Shown piece by piece: positions 1-8,698 of a stretch of 64,000 bases of DNA. Origin of the DNA: Massilia sp. IC2-278. Its GTDB lineage: Bacteria; Pseudomonadota; Gammaproteobacteria; Burkholderiales; Burkholderiaceae_D. Location: positions 372,001 to 436,000 of the forward strand of contig NZ_JAJFES010000003.1 in the NCBI RefSeq assembly GCF_020708045.1, in the 5' to 3' direction. A model generated the notes under the pieces. That model ran no database searches and was not told the DNA's origin. It saw nothing but the letters and a program-made list of their open reading frames with translations. How positions within the stretch are numbered: position 1 is the stretch's first letter; each line of letters begins with the position of its first letter. The position numbers and the translations under genes are program-made.

Positions 1-1
1 T

Positions 2-100
2 GCCGACCGCCAGATCGACAGCCGCGAGCATTTGCTGCTGCAGCGCGCCCAGCGCAAGTGGTCGACGCCGGCGCTGGCTGACGCCCTGATGGAGGAGTGA
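2..100 (+). CDS. C-terminal end of an unidentified protein (partial)
   Basis: An open frame runs in from the left edge and stops at TGA 98-100, giving 32 residues that end ALADALMEE. It lies 4 bp before the next start codon, so the two genes are probably co-transcribed. The fragment is charged and shows no motif that identifies the protein. Confidence 0.5.
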   Translation, partial: ADRQIDSREHLLLQRAQRKWSTPALADALMEE

Positions 101-104
101 TGCC

Positions 105-1091
105 ATGGACTTCCTGAGTGTCGTCTGGCTGGGCGCACCGGTGTGGATGTGGCTGGTGTTCCTGGCTGTCGTCGTCCTGCTGCTGGCCTTCGACCTGGGG
201 GTCCTGCACCGCGACGACCACGTCATCGGCGTGGCCGAGAGCCTGAAACTCTCGGCCCTCTACCTCACCGCCGGCCTGACCTTCGGGCTATGGGTCTGGC
301 ACGGTTTCGGCAGCGAAAAGGCGCTGCAGTTCTATACCGGCTTCCTGATCGAGAAGAGCCTGTCGCTCGACAATATCTTCGTGATCTCGCTGATCTTTTC
401 CACACTTGCCATTCCGCCGCTCTACCAGCACCGCGTGCTGTTCTGGGGCATCCTGGGCGTGATCGTCACGCGCGGCATCATGATCGGCGCCGGCTCGGCC
501 CTGGTGGCCAGCTACTACTGGGTGCTGTACATCTTCGGGGCGATCCTGGTCGTGACCGGCATCAAGATGCTGTTCGTGTCCGAGAACCCGAACCAGGTGC
601 GCGACAGCGCCCTGCTCGCCTGGCTGCGGCGCCACCTGCGCGTCAGCCCCACCACCCACGGCCATGACTTCCTGGTGCGCCTGCCGCATCCGAACCAGCC
701 GGGCCGCAAGCTGCTGTACGCGACGCCGCTGCTGCTGGCCCTGCTGATGGTGGAATTTACCGACGTGATCTTTGCGGTGGACAGCGTGCCGGCGATCTTT
801 GCCATTACCAGCGATCCGTTCATCGTCTACACCTCGAACATCTTCGCGGTGCTGGGCCTGCGCGCCCTGTACTTCGCGCTGGCGGACGTGGTGCAGCGCT
901 TCCGCTACCTGAAGTATTCGCTGGCGGCGGTGCTGGTGTTCATCGGCTCGAAGATCTTCCTCGGCGACTTCGTGTTCGGCGGCAAGGTGCCGGCGAGCCT
1001 GTCGCTGGCGGTGACGGTGGTGCTGATCGCCGCCGGGATTGCCTATTCGCTGTGGCGCAGCAGGGGCGAAGCGAAAGAAGAAGCGGCGTAG
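105..1091 (+). CDS. alx: Alx/TerC family integral membrane protein
   Basis: This 328-residue protein has about nine hydrophobic segments and the hallmarks of the TerC family: FDLGVLHR near residue 30, LIEKSLSLDNIFV near 83 and VEFTDVIFAVDSVPAIFA near 220. The acidic residues buried in these segments are thought to bind metal. The length matches the Alx branch (about 320 residues), whose E. coli member exports manganese and is controlled by an alkaline-pH riboswitch. No such leader is possible here because an open frame ends 4 bp upstream. The family is clear; manganese export is inferred from family knowledge. Confidence 0.9.
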   Translation: MDFLSVVWLGAPVWMWLVFLAVVVLLLAFDLGVLHRDDHVIGVAESLKLSALYLTAGLTFGLWVWHGFGSEKALQFYTGFLIEKSLSLDNIFVISLIFSTLAIPPLYQHRVLFWGILGVIVTRGIMIGAGSALVASYYWVLYIFGAILVVTGIKMLFVSENPNQVRDSALLAWLRRHLRVSPTTHGHDFLVRLPHPNQPGRKLLYATPLLLALLMVEFTDVIFAVDSVPAIFAITSDPFIVYTSNIFAVLGLRALYFALADVVQRFRYLKYSLAAVLVFIGSKIFLGDFVFGGKVPASLSLAVTVVLIAAGIAYSLWRSRGEAKEEAA

Positions 1092-1103
1092 GGGCAAATA
1101 GAA

Positions 1104-1134
1104 AGCGGCAGTCCGCAAGTGGCGGGCTGCCGCT
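1104..1134. terminator. GC-rich hairpin between convergent genes
   Basis: AGCGGCAG (1104-1111) pairs perfectly with CTGCCGCT (1127-1134), and CC/GG extends the stem after one mismatch. It sits between the stops of two convergent genes. There is no clear T-run on either strand, so intrinsic termination is only probable. Confidence 0.5.
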
Positions 1135-1151
1135 GTCGACCCTGCGTGCGT

Positions 1152-1583
1152 TTACAGTTCGCTCGAGCGTATCGCGCTTGCGCTATCGGATTCGAGGCCG
1201 TTCACGTCACGCACGTTCTTCTGCACCGCCACCACGGCAAACAGGCTGAGTACGAAGGCCATGGCATAGAAACCCTTTTCGCTCGGCGCCAGGGTGGCGT
1301 TCCAGAGCCCGATCGTCAGCAGCGTCATGACCGCGATCAGGGAAAACCAGCAGATGCCGAAATACAGGCCGGTGACGGGAATGCCCTCGCTGCGGTCGCG
1401 CACCGACTTCTGCAGCGAGATCGCGGAAAACAGGCCGTACAGCAGCAAGGTGAAGTAATAACCCTTTTCGTTCAGCGGCATCGTTGCATTCCACAATCCC
1501 CAGAGGAAGGCGATGGCGCCGATCAGCAAGGCACCCCAGGAAGCGCCGACAAACGCGGCGGTCGGTCGTTGAACAGTGGTCAC
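1152..1583 (-). CDS. YiaA/YiaB family inner membrane protein
   Basis: The protein has 143 residues from a GTG start at 1583. That start is preferred because TGGAG lies 6 nt upstream; an in-frame TTG farther out has no ribosome site. There are four hydrophobic segments in two similar halves. Each half ends in a matching pattern ([15 protein letters not shown] near residue 31 and [16 protein letters not shown] near 96), the duplicated two-helix unit of the YiaAB family. The molecular role of this family is unknown. The gene converges on the Alx-like gene. Confidence 0.8.
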   Translation of the reverse strand: MTTVQRPTAAFVGASWGALLIGAIAFLWGLWNATMPLNEKGYYFTLLLYGLFSAISLQKSVRDRSEGIPVTGLYFGICWFSLIAVMTLLTIGLWNATLAPSEKGFYAMAFVLSLFAVVAVQKNVRDVNGLESDSASAIRSSEL

Positions 1584-1689
1584 GGCGGGCTCCAGTTGTT
1601 TGTCTGGCGGCAAGTCTAGCACCAAGATAATCGCCTGGGTTGCGTAATTGCCGGTTACTCACACCGTATCGCGCGGCGCTACCCGGGGG

Positions 1690-2076
1690 TCAAGCGCGCA
1701 GGACGCGCCAGGTCGCAAAGCCGGCAATGCAGAGCAGGATCGAGCCGACCAGGTGCAGCAAGGTATGCCCCAGCGCCCAGCCGTATGCGCCACGCTGCAG
1801 GAGCGCCACGGATTCGCCGGAAAAGCTGGAAAAGGTCGTCAGCCCGCCCAGGAAGCCGGTGACGATGAACAGGCGCCACTCGGGCGACAGGTGGGGATGG
1901 CTGCTGAAAAAGCCGAGCGCGATGCCGATCAGGTAGCCGCCGGCCAGGTTGGCGGCCAGGGTGCCGGCCTGGACCTGGGCGTGGACGTTCGCCAGCCACA
2001 GGCCCAGTCCCCAGCGCAGCCAGGCGCCGATGGCGGCGCCCGCCCCCACCGCCAGCCAGCTCAGGGGGTTGCCCAC
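1690..2076 (-). CDS. crcB: Fluoride ion channel CrcB/Fluc
   Basis: The 128-residue protein with four transmembrane helices matches the Fluc fluoride exporter in length and motifs: GAAIGAWLRW near residue 13, TLAANLAGGYLIG near 39 and GFLGGLTTFSSFSGE near 74. The Phe and Thr/Ser residues of the last motif line the fluoride pore, and the protein works as a dual-topology dimer in the inner membrane. Its start lies inside the end of moaE (16-bp overlap), so it is translated from the moaE message. There is therefore no room for a fluoride riboswitch directly upstream. Identification is firm. Confidence 0.95.
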   Translation of the reverse strand: MGNPLSWLAVGAGAAIGAWLRWGLGLWLANVHAQVQAGTLAANLAGGYLIGIALGFFSSHPHLSPEWRLFIVTGFLGGLTTFSSFSGESVALLQRGAYGWALGHTLLHLVGSILLCIAGFATWRVLRA

Positions 2077-2519
2077 TTGGCTTTCGCGGAGTCGTCCGAG
2101 AGGCGCGCATCGACCCAGCGCGCGCCCTCGGGCGTCTGTTCCTTTTTCCAGAACGGCGCGTCGGTCTTCAGGTAGTCGATGATGAACTCGCAGGCGGCAA
2201 AGGCTTCGCCGCGGTGGGCGGCGCTGCAGGCGACCAGCACAATCTGCTCTAGCGGGGCCAGCGGGCCGACGCGGTGGATCACCAGCGCGTTGTACAGCGG
2301 CCAGCGCGCCTCGGCCTGGGCGACGATGTCTTCCAGCGCCTTTTCCGTCATGCCGGGATAGTGCTCCAACTCCATTTCCGACACCGAGGAACCGTCGTTC
2401 ATGTCGCGCACGGTGCCGACGAAACTGACCACGGCGCCGACGCGCGCATCGCCTGCACGCAGGCGCGCCAGTTCCTGGCCGAGGTCGAAGTCGGCGGTTT
2501 GTACCCGCACCTTGCTCAT
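2061..2519 (-). CDS. moaE: Molybdopterin synthase catalytic subunit MoaE
   Basis: This 152-residue protein is the large subunit of molybdopterin synthase. With MoaD thiocarboxylate as sulfur donor it converts precursor Z (cPMP) to molybdopterin in the cytosol. Visible family motifs are GAVVSFVGTVRD near residue 28, MELEHYPGM near 50, HRVGPL near 81, AHRGEAFAAC near 98 and FWKKEQTPEG near 130, which holds the catalytic lysine. The ATG is 1 nt after the stop of the DUF349 gene and its 3' end overlaps crcB, so the three are probably one transcript. No moaD is adjacent, so the partner must be encoded elsewhere. Confidence 0.95.
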   Translation of the reverse strand: MSKVRVQTADFDLGQELARLRAGDARVGAVVSFVGTVRDMNDGSSVSEMELEHYPGMTEKALEDIVAQAEARWPLYNALVIHRVGPLAPLEQIVLVACSAAHRGEAFAACEFIIDYLKTDAPFWKKEQTPEGARWVDARLSDDSAKAKWATP

Positions 2520-2520
2520 G

Positions 2521-5148
2521 TTACTTGCCCTCCCGGGCCGTACGCATGAGCAATTGTTCGATGCGCAGCGCGGTGCGGTCGTCGACCAGGGCGGGCAGCG
2601 CGCACAGCTGGCGCAGGCCGCTCGTCTTGTGGCCCGGCTTTTCGCCCGCCTTCAACGTCGATTGCAGGGCCTCGACCTGCAGTTTCAGGCGATCACGGGC
2701 GAACTCGGCGCCGCTGTCGATGCCGGCCGCCACTTCCTGGCGCAGCAATTCCTGCAACAGGGTGGCGCGGTTGGCTTCCAGCAAACGCGCATAGCCGGCA
2801 CGGTCGCCATCGACGGCGTTCAGCGCCGCCTCGAAGCGGGCATCGAGCACCGGGTCGTATTCGGCGCCGGCCGGCAACAAGGCTGCCCAGCGCGCACGCC
2901 AGTCGTCGGCGCTGATCGTCTGTCCCGGCTGGGCCAGCGAATCTTCCAGTTCCTGGCAGGCGCGCAGCTTGTCGCGCAGGGCGCCGGCCAGCGCCAGCCC
3001 GGCGGCGCGGCGCGCCAGGTCGGCATGGTGCTGCACCTTGGCCACGGCCTCGTGATAACGCTTCTCCACGCGCGCCTCGTGGGCACGCGGCACCGGACCG
3101 ATGGCATGCCATTCGGCCGCCGCTTCGCGCAGCAACTTGCCGGCAGTGGCCGGCGTGGCGTCGGGCGCTGCCGCTTCCAGGCGCGCCGTGATCGCTTCCT
3201 TGGCGGCCTCGTGGGCACGGCGCTCGGTGTCGGCGGCATGCGCGCTTTCCTTGCGGGCGGCAAACAGTTCGTCGCAGGCGGCGCGGAAGCGCTGCCACAG
3301 CGCCTGCTCGGCCTTGCGCTCGAGCGGCAGCGCCCGCGCATGCTCCTGCCAGCGGGCCTGGATGTCGCGCAGGCGGTCGACGGCGTGGCGGTCGTGCGGG
3401 TCGATGCTCGCCACTTCGTCGATCAATTGCTCGCGCCCGGCCATCTCGGCCTTGCGCTGCTCTTCGAGCGGACCCTGCAGCGTGGTCAGGGCGGCGGCGA
3501 ACTGCTGGTCGAGGCGCTTCTTGTCCTTGCGGTCAGTGGCGCCCAGGTGGCTCCAGGCCAGGCGCATGCGCTGGACGGTGCCGGCCACGTGTTTCCAGTC
3601 GGCCTCACCCGATTCCAGCCTGGCGATCTCGGCCTGGGCCTCGGCCACCAGGGCTTCGCCGCGCGCGGCGTTCGTGTGGCGCTCGTCGGCCAGGTGCTTG
3701 AAGTGGGCCGCGGCCGGGGCGTAGGCCACGGTGCAGGCGTGGTCGAAGCGTTCCCACAGGCTTTTCGGGGCGGCGCCGGACAGGCTGTCGAGCGCCTTCC
3801 AGCGGTCGCGCATGCTGCCGACCTTCTTGGCCAGTTCGGCCATCGGCAGGTTCTGGGTGGACAGGGTTTCCACGGTCTTGATGAGTTCTTCGCGCGAAAC
3901 GTTGCCGCCCCAGCGCGCCCAGTCCGACAGGCGCTTCAGTTCGGCGCGCAGGTGGCTCAGGCGGTCGGCCTGGGCCGCGGAGAGGCGCATGCCCTTGCCC
4001 TTGGTTTCCTTCAGCGCCTTGTCGAGTTCGGCGGCAGTGCCGAGCGAACCTTGCTGCAGGGCCGCTTCCAGCGCATCCATGGTGTCGATGAAGCCCTGGT
4101 CGGCGCCTTTTTGCACCGGCTTGACGGACTGCGCCGTGGCTTGCACGGCCGGCGACGCCGGCGCCGGCTTGCGCACGGGCTGCGGCAGCGTGCCCAGCAG
4201 GGCATCGAAGCTTTCCTGCAAGGCGGCGGCAGCGGCGGCCTGCGGCAGCGCCGGCAATTTCTGCCAGGCCTGGCGCAGCTTGTCGGCCTGCAGCTCGGCA
4301 ACGGGCTGGGCCCGCCACTCGGCGAGCGCGGCTTCGCGCGCGGCCAGGGCGGCCTGGGCCTGTTCCAGCGTGGCGAGGCTGGCGCTCAGGCGAGCGTGTT
4401 CGTTGACGAACTCGGCCGGCAGCGCACGCGGCAGCGCGGCGTGTTCCGGCGCGGCCAGCGCCGCGTTCTGCTCCTGCTGCAGCGCATCTAGGCGCGCGGC
4501 CAGTTCGGCGGCGTTCAGGCCTGCCGTTTCCAGGGCGCGCAGGCTGGCCACGCGGTCGATCATGGCGCGCTGCAGCTGCACTTGCGCTTCCAGGCGCTTG
4601 CCCAGCTGGGCACGCACGGACGTGAATTCGTCGGCCAGCTCGGGAGCGGAGATGACCGCCCATTTACGGTCGAGCTCGGCAACATGGTTTGGGGTGAGCA
4701 CTTGATCTTGCAACAGGGAGCGTGCCTGATCCAGGGTGGCCTGGCCGCGGGCGAGTTCGGCGTCGTGGTGGCGGATCGCATCCAGGCGCGACTGCATCAG
4801 CTTGGCGACGCGGCGGTCGACGTTGCGCATGGCCGCATGCACGCGCTCCAGGGCTGCACGGCTGTGGACATGCTCGGCGGCAGCCAGGCGCAGTTCGGAA
4901 AAATCGGCTTGCAGGATAAATTCCACGGCGCGCGTTTCATCGCCGTCGAGCTGGCGCAACGCTTCGGTCTGCTGTTCGCGCCCCTGCTGGGCCGGCCTGG
5001 CCTGGCCTGGCGCGCCCTGCGCCGCGCCGGGGGCGGACAGCGCGGCCCCGGCTGCAGGCTTGGCCTCCTTGTCGGCAGCCTTGCCGCCTGCCGCGGCCGG
5101 CGCATTGCCGGGCTTGTCGCCCTGGCGCTTGAATAGGAATTCGAACAT
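2521..5148 (-). CDS. DUF349 repeat protein
   Basis: The 875-residue, mostly alpha-helical and Ala/Leu/Gln-rich protein has DUF349-type units centred on a tryptophan: WKALDSL near residue 449, WSHLGATDRKDKK near 533, WQEHARALPLERK near 601 and WHAIGPVPRAHE near 680. The first 60 residues are low-complexity Ala/Gly/Pro/Gln after a short MFEFLFKR start. There is no signal peptide or membrane segment. Long coiled coils are likely. The biochemical role of this family is not established. It leads the probable DUF349-moaE-crcB transcript. Confidence 0.85.
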   Translation of the reverse strand: MFEFLFKRQGDKPGNAPAAAGGKAADKEAKPAAGAALSAPGAAQGAPGQARPAQQGREQQTEALRQLDGDETRAVEFILQADFSELRLAAAEHVHSRAALERVHAAMRNVDRRVAKLMQSRLDAIRHHDAELARGQATLDQARSLLQDQVLTPNHVAELDRKWAVISAPELADEFTSVRAQLGKRLEAQVQLQRAMIDRVASLRALETAGLNAAELAARLDALQQEQNAALAAPEHAALPRALPAEFVNEHARLSASLATLEQAQAALAAREAALAEWRAQPVAELQADKLRQAWQKLPALPQAAAAAALQESFDALLGTLPQPVRKPAPASPAVQATAQSVKPVQKGADQGFIDTMDALEAALQQGSLGTAAELDKALKETKGKGMRLSAAQADRLSHLRAELKRLSDWARWGGNVSREELIKTVETLSTQNLPMAELAKKVGSMRDRWKALDSLSGAAPKSLWERFDHACTVAYAPAAAHFKHLADERHTNAARGEALVAEAQAEIARLESGEADWKHVAGTVQRMRLAWSHLGATDRKDKKRLDQQFAAALTTLQGPLEEQRKAEMAGREQLIDEVASIDPHDRHAVDRLRDIQARWQEHARALPLERKAEQALWQRFRAACDELFAARKESAHAADTERRAHEAAKEAITARLEAAAPDATPATAGKLLREAAAEWHAIGPVPRAHEARVEKRYHEAVAKVQHHADLARRAAGLALAGALRDKLRACQELEDSLAQPGQTISADDWRARWAALLPAGAEYDPVLDARFEAALNAVDGDRAGYARLLEANRATLLQELLRQEVAAGIDSGAEFARDRLKLQVEALQSTLKAGEKPGHKTSGLRQLCALPALVDDRTALRIEQLLMRTAREGK

Positions 5149-5174
5149 GATGAAATCGCACTTCCAAAACCCCC

Positions 5175-5180
5175 ATCATA
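5175..5180 (-). promoter_or_regulatory. Candidate -10 box upstream of the DUF349 gene
   Basis: On the minus strand this reads TATGAT, 27 nt before the ATG at 5148, in a stretch richer in A/T than its surroundings. No convincing -35 box stands 17 nt upstream, so this is a suggestion only. Confidence 0.3.
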
Positions 5181-5320
5181 ACAAAGAACCATGGCAGTTT
5201 TGGGCGCACTCGACAGGCGCGCGGGCTGTTGTCGGGTGCTTGCAGCTAAAGCTTGCCGCTAGGCAGCACGCGCAAAAGCGCGGGCTGCTGGCCGAGGCAA
5301 GGGTCAGACGGCTGACAGGA

Positions 5321-5404
5321 GTGCCGGCGCAGCTGCCGGCGTGGCTGCCGGCGTGGCTACCGGCATGGCTGCCTGCCGCGGTGCCGGCCTGGCTGCCGGC
5401 GATG
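5321..5404. repeat. Degenerate 12-bp GC-rich tandem repeat
   Basis: The unit CTGCCGGCGTGG recurs about five times with drift (CTACCGGCATGG, GTGCCGGCCTGG and others). It lies in the 353-bp gap between the DUF349 and hemerythrin-like genes, where no convincing gene is seen. The length, a multiple of three, leaves short frames open on both strands; these are repeat artefacts rather than evidence for a gene. Confidence 0.6.
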
Positions 5405-5501
5405 GTGCAGGCCTGCTCCACGCACTGCCTGCCACGGATGCACGCAGCCGGGTTAGCTCTTCATCCGTCGTCTTTCATTATTTAATCGTCGCTACGCAGG
5501 C

Positions 5502-6095
5502 TCAATGCACATACGACACCGGCGGCGCCTGGCGGTGGCTGTGCTCGACGCGAGCCGCCCGGCTGGCCGGCGGCGTGACCAGGTGCACCCGGTGTTCCTC
5601 GCGGTAGGCATCGTGAGCCAGCATCTGGTGCGCCATTGCAAACCAGGTTTCGCCGGCAATCGCCACGCGCGCCACCGGGAACAGTTCCAGCTCCTCGCGC
5701 TCGAAACGCAGCGTCAGCGCGGCGCAGAAGCGCTCGACGGCTGTGCAGAAGGCTTCCACGCCCTCTTCGCTGTCGATGCCGCCCTGCAGCAGGCCGTTCG
5801 CCGTAGCCAGGGCCTCGACCGCGTCGCGGCTGAGCTGCTCGAGCTCGGCCACCAGCGCATCGGCATTCGCGCTGGCGCGGCGCAGGGCCGGCAGCAGAAA
5901 GCGGTCGAGCTTGCGGCGCTGGCAGCTTTCGTAGAGGCCGCGCAGGGTATCGCAGACGTATTCGGCCTGCCCGGTCGTCAATGCCGTCTGGCGTGCATAG
6001 CTTTTCTGGACGAGTTGTTGGACGGCATGCAGACTGACGCGCATATTCGTTTGTTCAACTGACAACGCCACGAGCGTGTAGGTAGCGGTAAGCAT
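5502..6095 (-). CDS. Hemerythrin-like helical protein
   Basis: The start at 6095 (197 residues, MLTATYTL) is chosen because AGGAG sits 5 nt upstream; longer in-frame starts lack a ribosome site. The protein is all helical and soluble. The segment RFEREELELFPVA near residue 140, followed by a Trp (ETWFAMAHQM), resembles the metal-helix region of hemerythrin-like proteins. Most canonical iron-ligand histidines are not in place, so di-iron binding is doubtful. The C-terminal tail is disordered-looking and ends SYVH. The assignment rests on this one region. Confidence 0.45.
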   Translation of the reverse strand: MLTATYTLVALSVEQTNMRVSLHAVQQLVQKSYARQTALTTGQAEYVCDTLRGLYESCQRRKLDRFLLPALRRASANADALVAELEQLSRDAVEALATANGLLQGGIDSEEGVEAFCTAVERFCAALTLRFEREELELFPVARVAIAGETWFAMAHQMLAHDAYREEHRVHLVTPPASRAARVEHSHRQAPPVSYVH

Positions 6096-6339
6096 TCGGT
6101 CTCCTCTCGATTTCTCCAACGCAAGCGCATGCTCCGCAAGGGAGCGCGGCATGGCGGGAAGTCTGGTTTTGGACAGGCTGTGCTTGTTGTGTTTTTCTTC
6201 AGCCCGAAAGAACTCGTAGTGTAAGGAGCGCACCCTGGCCGGCGTTTGATCTGGCTCAAACTCGGACCGAAGGACGCGGAAGCGACAGTCAACCATACGA
6301 AGCCTGCCGCGTTGGCGAACGCGGGCGCTAAACGGGCCC

Positions 6340-7320
6340 TTACCAGCGTGCGCGGTAGTCTTCGGCCAGGCCGCTCAGGCCCGTCACCGCGCGTTTTGGC
6401 GCATCGGCCGCGGCCCGGACCCAGCCGTCGAAGCAGCCCAGGTGCTGGCACAAGTGGCTGCTGGCCAGGAGCAATTGCTTGTCGTCCCGGCGCGTACCCT
6501 CGGGTGTGAAGCGCAGGGCCAGCAGGCCGTCGTCCGTTGTCATCGCCCAGGCGCCGTCGGCCTCGATGCGGCAGTCCAGCGCGCCGAGCGCGATCAGTTC
6601 GCCGTCCAGCCAGAGCGCGTTCTCGGCGTCGCCAAAGTATCCGCTCTGCAAATTCACGCCCAGGCCGCGCCCATGCGCCGAGATCCAGCGCCAGGCGCTG
6701 CGCCGGCCCAGCATGCCGTTCGAATAATCGTAGCTGGCCACCCCGCCGTCGAGGCGGAAGCGCCTCCCGCCGGCGTCGGCCGTGCCGTGCAGCAGCAGGC
6801 CGGGCGACTTCTGCGTGCTGTGCACGGCGCCGCCGTCGAAGACCGGCCCCACCGCCAGCAGGCTCGGCGCTGGCCCGCCATACTCGGCGTCGATGCGGAA
6901 ATTGCCGGCACGCAGGCGCAAACGGTGGCCGCATGCGCCATCGGCCTCGATGACGATGCGCCGGCCCGGCATCGCGAAGCGCGCGCCGGCAGCCACCGTG
7001 GCGCCGACCTCGGCCGTCAAGGCCGGCAAGCCGACCGGAGAAAATGCCTCGACCACCTTCCCCAGTGTACGGTCGAAGGCATAGGCAAAGGCGCTGTTGT
7101 TCCAGCCGATGTCGATCACGACCAGGCCGACGAAGAGTTCGTCGGTGACCAGCGACACGAAGTGCCAGCGCTTGTGGTGCAGGCGCCGCCACAAGGCGCC
7201 GCGCGCGAACGGTGGCGCCAGCCGCTCCCAGCCCGGCGCCCCGGCCAGCCCCTGGTAGCGTCCGCACAGCGGCAGCCCGTCCGCGCCCACCACGTCCAGC
7301 GGGGCGGCGGGCAGGCTCAT
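6340..7320 (-). CDS. DUF2804 family protein
   Basis: The 326-residue protein starts at 7320, where its ATG overlaps the TGA of the upstream glycosylase gene (ATGA), implying translational coupling. It is beta-rich, with features I associate with DUF2804: HHKRWHFVSLVTDELFVGL near residue 48, DYSNGMLGRRSAWRW near 208 and a late QHLGCFDGWV. No signal peptide or membrane helix is seen. The function of the family is unknown. Coupling to a DNA-repair glycosylase is notable but does not by itself imply a repair role. Confidence 0.75.
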   Translation of the reverse strand: MSLPAAPLDVVGADGLPLCGRYQGLAGAPGWERLAPPFARGALWRRLHHKRWHFVSLVTDELFVGLVVIDIGWNNSAFAYAFDRTLGKVVEAFSPVGLPALTAEVGATVAAGARFAMPGRRIVIEADGACGHRLRLRAGNFRIDAEYGGPAPSLLAVGPVFDGGAVHSTQKSPGLLLHGTADAGGRRFRLDGGVASYDYSNGMLGRRSAWRWISAHGRGLGVNLQSGYFGDAENALWLDGELIALGALDCRIEADGAWAMTTDDGLLALRFTPEGTRRDDKQLLLASSHLCQHLGCFDGWVRAAADAPKRAVTGLSGLAEDYRARW

Positions 7321-8573
7321 GCGGCTGCCTGGCGCGGCGCCGTGCCGCCCTCGAGCGCCAGCGCCAGCCGCCCGGCCATCTCGCCAGGCTCGGTGCGCCC
7401 AAGCACGACCTGGGCGCAGCCATGCCAGCGCGCGCAGCGCAGCAAGGCGCCGGCGACCTCGCGCAGCAGGGCGTCGCTGGCGCGCAGGCCGGGCTCGAAC
7501 AGGGCCGCCTTGACCTCGAAGATGCCGGCGCGGCGATGTGCCTTGGCGTCGATGCGGCCGACCAGCGCGCCGCGGCGCAGGATCGGCAGCGTGAAGTAGC
7601 CGTAGCGGCGCTTGGCGGCCGGCGTATAGCATTCGAGGCGGTAATCGAAGCCGAACAGTTCCAGCGCGCGGCGCCGGTCCCAGACCACCGGGTCGAAGGG
7701 CGAGAGGATGGTGGTGAGGGTCGGCGCCAGCGCACCATCGGCTGCGCGCCGCGCCAGTTCGGCATGGTCGGGATGGATGTAGACCGGGTCAGCCCAGCCT
7801 TCGACGCTGGCGCGCAGCAGCAGGCCCTGCTCCGCCAGCGCGGCCGGGTCGACGTGCGGGCGGCGGGTGCGGTGGTAGTCGGGAATCCAGGCGGCGCGCG
7901 CCAGGCCCAGGGCCTTGACGGTGCGCAGCGCAAAGCTGCGGCGCACCTCGGGCAGCTCTGGTAACTGCGCATCGTCCCAGCCGGGCAGCACGCGCTCGGC
8001 CAGGTCGTACACGCGCTGGAAATTGTGGCGCCGGGCGATCATCAGCGCGCCCGAGGTGAACAGCACTTCGAGCGAACGCTTTTCCGGCTTCCACTCCCAC
8101 CAGCCGCCGCTTTTGCCCTCAAGGCGTTCGAAGTCCGAGGAACGCACCGGCCCCTCCCGGCGGATATGCGCCAGCAGCGCCGCCACCTCGCCCGCGCGCT
8201 CGCGCATCCAGGTGGCCGAGTACTTCCAGCCCATCGCCGCCGGGTCGAGCATGCGGTGGCGGTACAGGCCGTAATCCTCGATCGGCAGGAAACAGGCTTC
8301 GTGGGCCCAGTATTCGAACAGTTTGCCTTCGGCCAGCAATGCGTCCAGCCATTCCGGCGGGTAATCGCCGAGCCGGCTCCACAAGACGAAATAGGGGCTG
8401 CGTGCCACGACGTTGATGGTGTCGATTTGCAACATCTCCATGCGGCGGATGGTATCGAGCACGTCGGCCTTGACCGCCTTGCGCCGGCGCGGCTGCAGCA
8501 AGCCCTGGGCCGCCAGGTGCAGGGCACGGGCGCCGGCTATAGTTAAGTGCAACTTATTCACGTCAATACTCAT
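7317..8573 (-). CDS. YcaQ-type interstrand crosslink DNA glycosylase
   Basis: The 418-residue winged-helix protein belongs to the YcaQ/AlkX family, which removes alkylated bases and unhooks DNA crosslinks. The catalytic Q-x-D signature is visible as Gln49-Ile50-Asp51 in MLQIDTINVVARSPYFVLW. Further family patterns are FEYWAHEACFLP near residue 86, a winged-helix block around residues 135-185, and ILSPFDPVVWDRRRALELFGFDYRLE near 290. Length is close to that of E. coli YcaQ. The upstream leader is AT-rich for this genome, and the Shine-Dalgarno site is weak. Confidence 0.88.
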   Translation of the reverse strand: MSIDVNKLHLTIAGARALHLAAQGLLQPRRRKAVKADVLDTIRRMEMLQIDTINVVARSPYFVLWSRLGDYPPEWLDALLAEGKLFEYWAHEACFLPIEDYGLYRHRMLDPAAMGWKYSATWMRERAGEVAALLAHIRREGPVRSSDFERLEGKSGGWWEWKPEKRSLEVLFTSGALMIARRHNFQRVYDLAERVLPGWDDAQLPELPEVRRSFALRTVKALGLARAAWIPDYHRTRRPHVDPAALAEQGLLLRASVEGWADPVYIHPDHAELARRAADGALAPTLTTILSPFDPVVWDRRRALELFGFDYRLECYTPAAKRRYGYFTLPILRRGALVGRIDAKAHRRAGIFEVKAALFEPGLRASDALLREVAGALLRCARWHGCAQVVLGRTEPGEMAGRLALALEGGTAPRQAAA

Positions 8574-8698
8574 GCAATTATTCTAATGATTTTTCAGCAT
8601 CACCTGCCGCGCCGGCGGGACATTTTTTTGTGGACGCGCGCCAGCTGCGTTATAGTTCAGCCGACTCTTCTTCCCTCTCTCCCCATTTCCGATTCCCC

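Noticed and set aside
1690..2076. Fluoride riboswitch for crcB
   Set aside because: crcB overlaps moaE and has no leader of its own in which a riboswitch could fit.
5176..5421. Small minus-strand gene with GSHAGSHAGS-type repeats
   Set aside because: The peptide repeat is a direct product of the 12-bp DNA repeat; no ribosome site or conserved feature supports translation.
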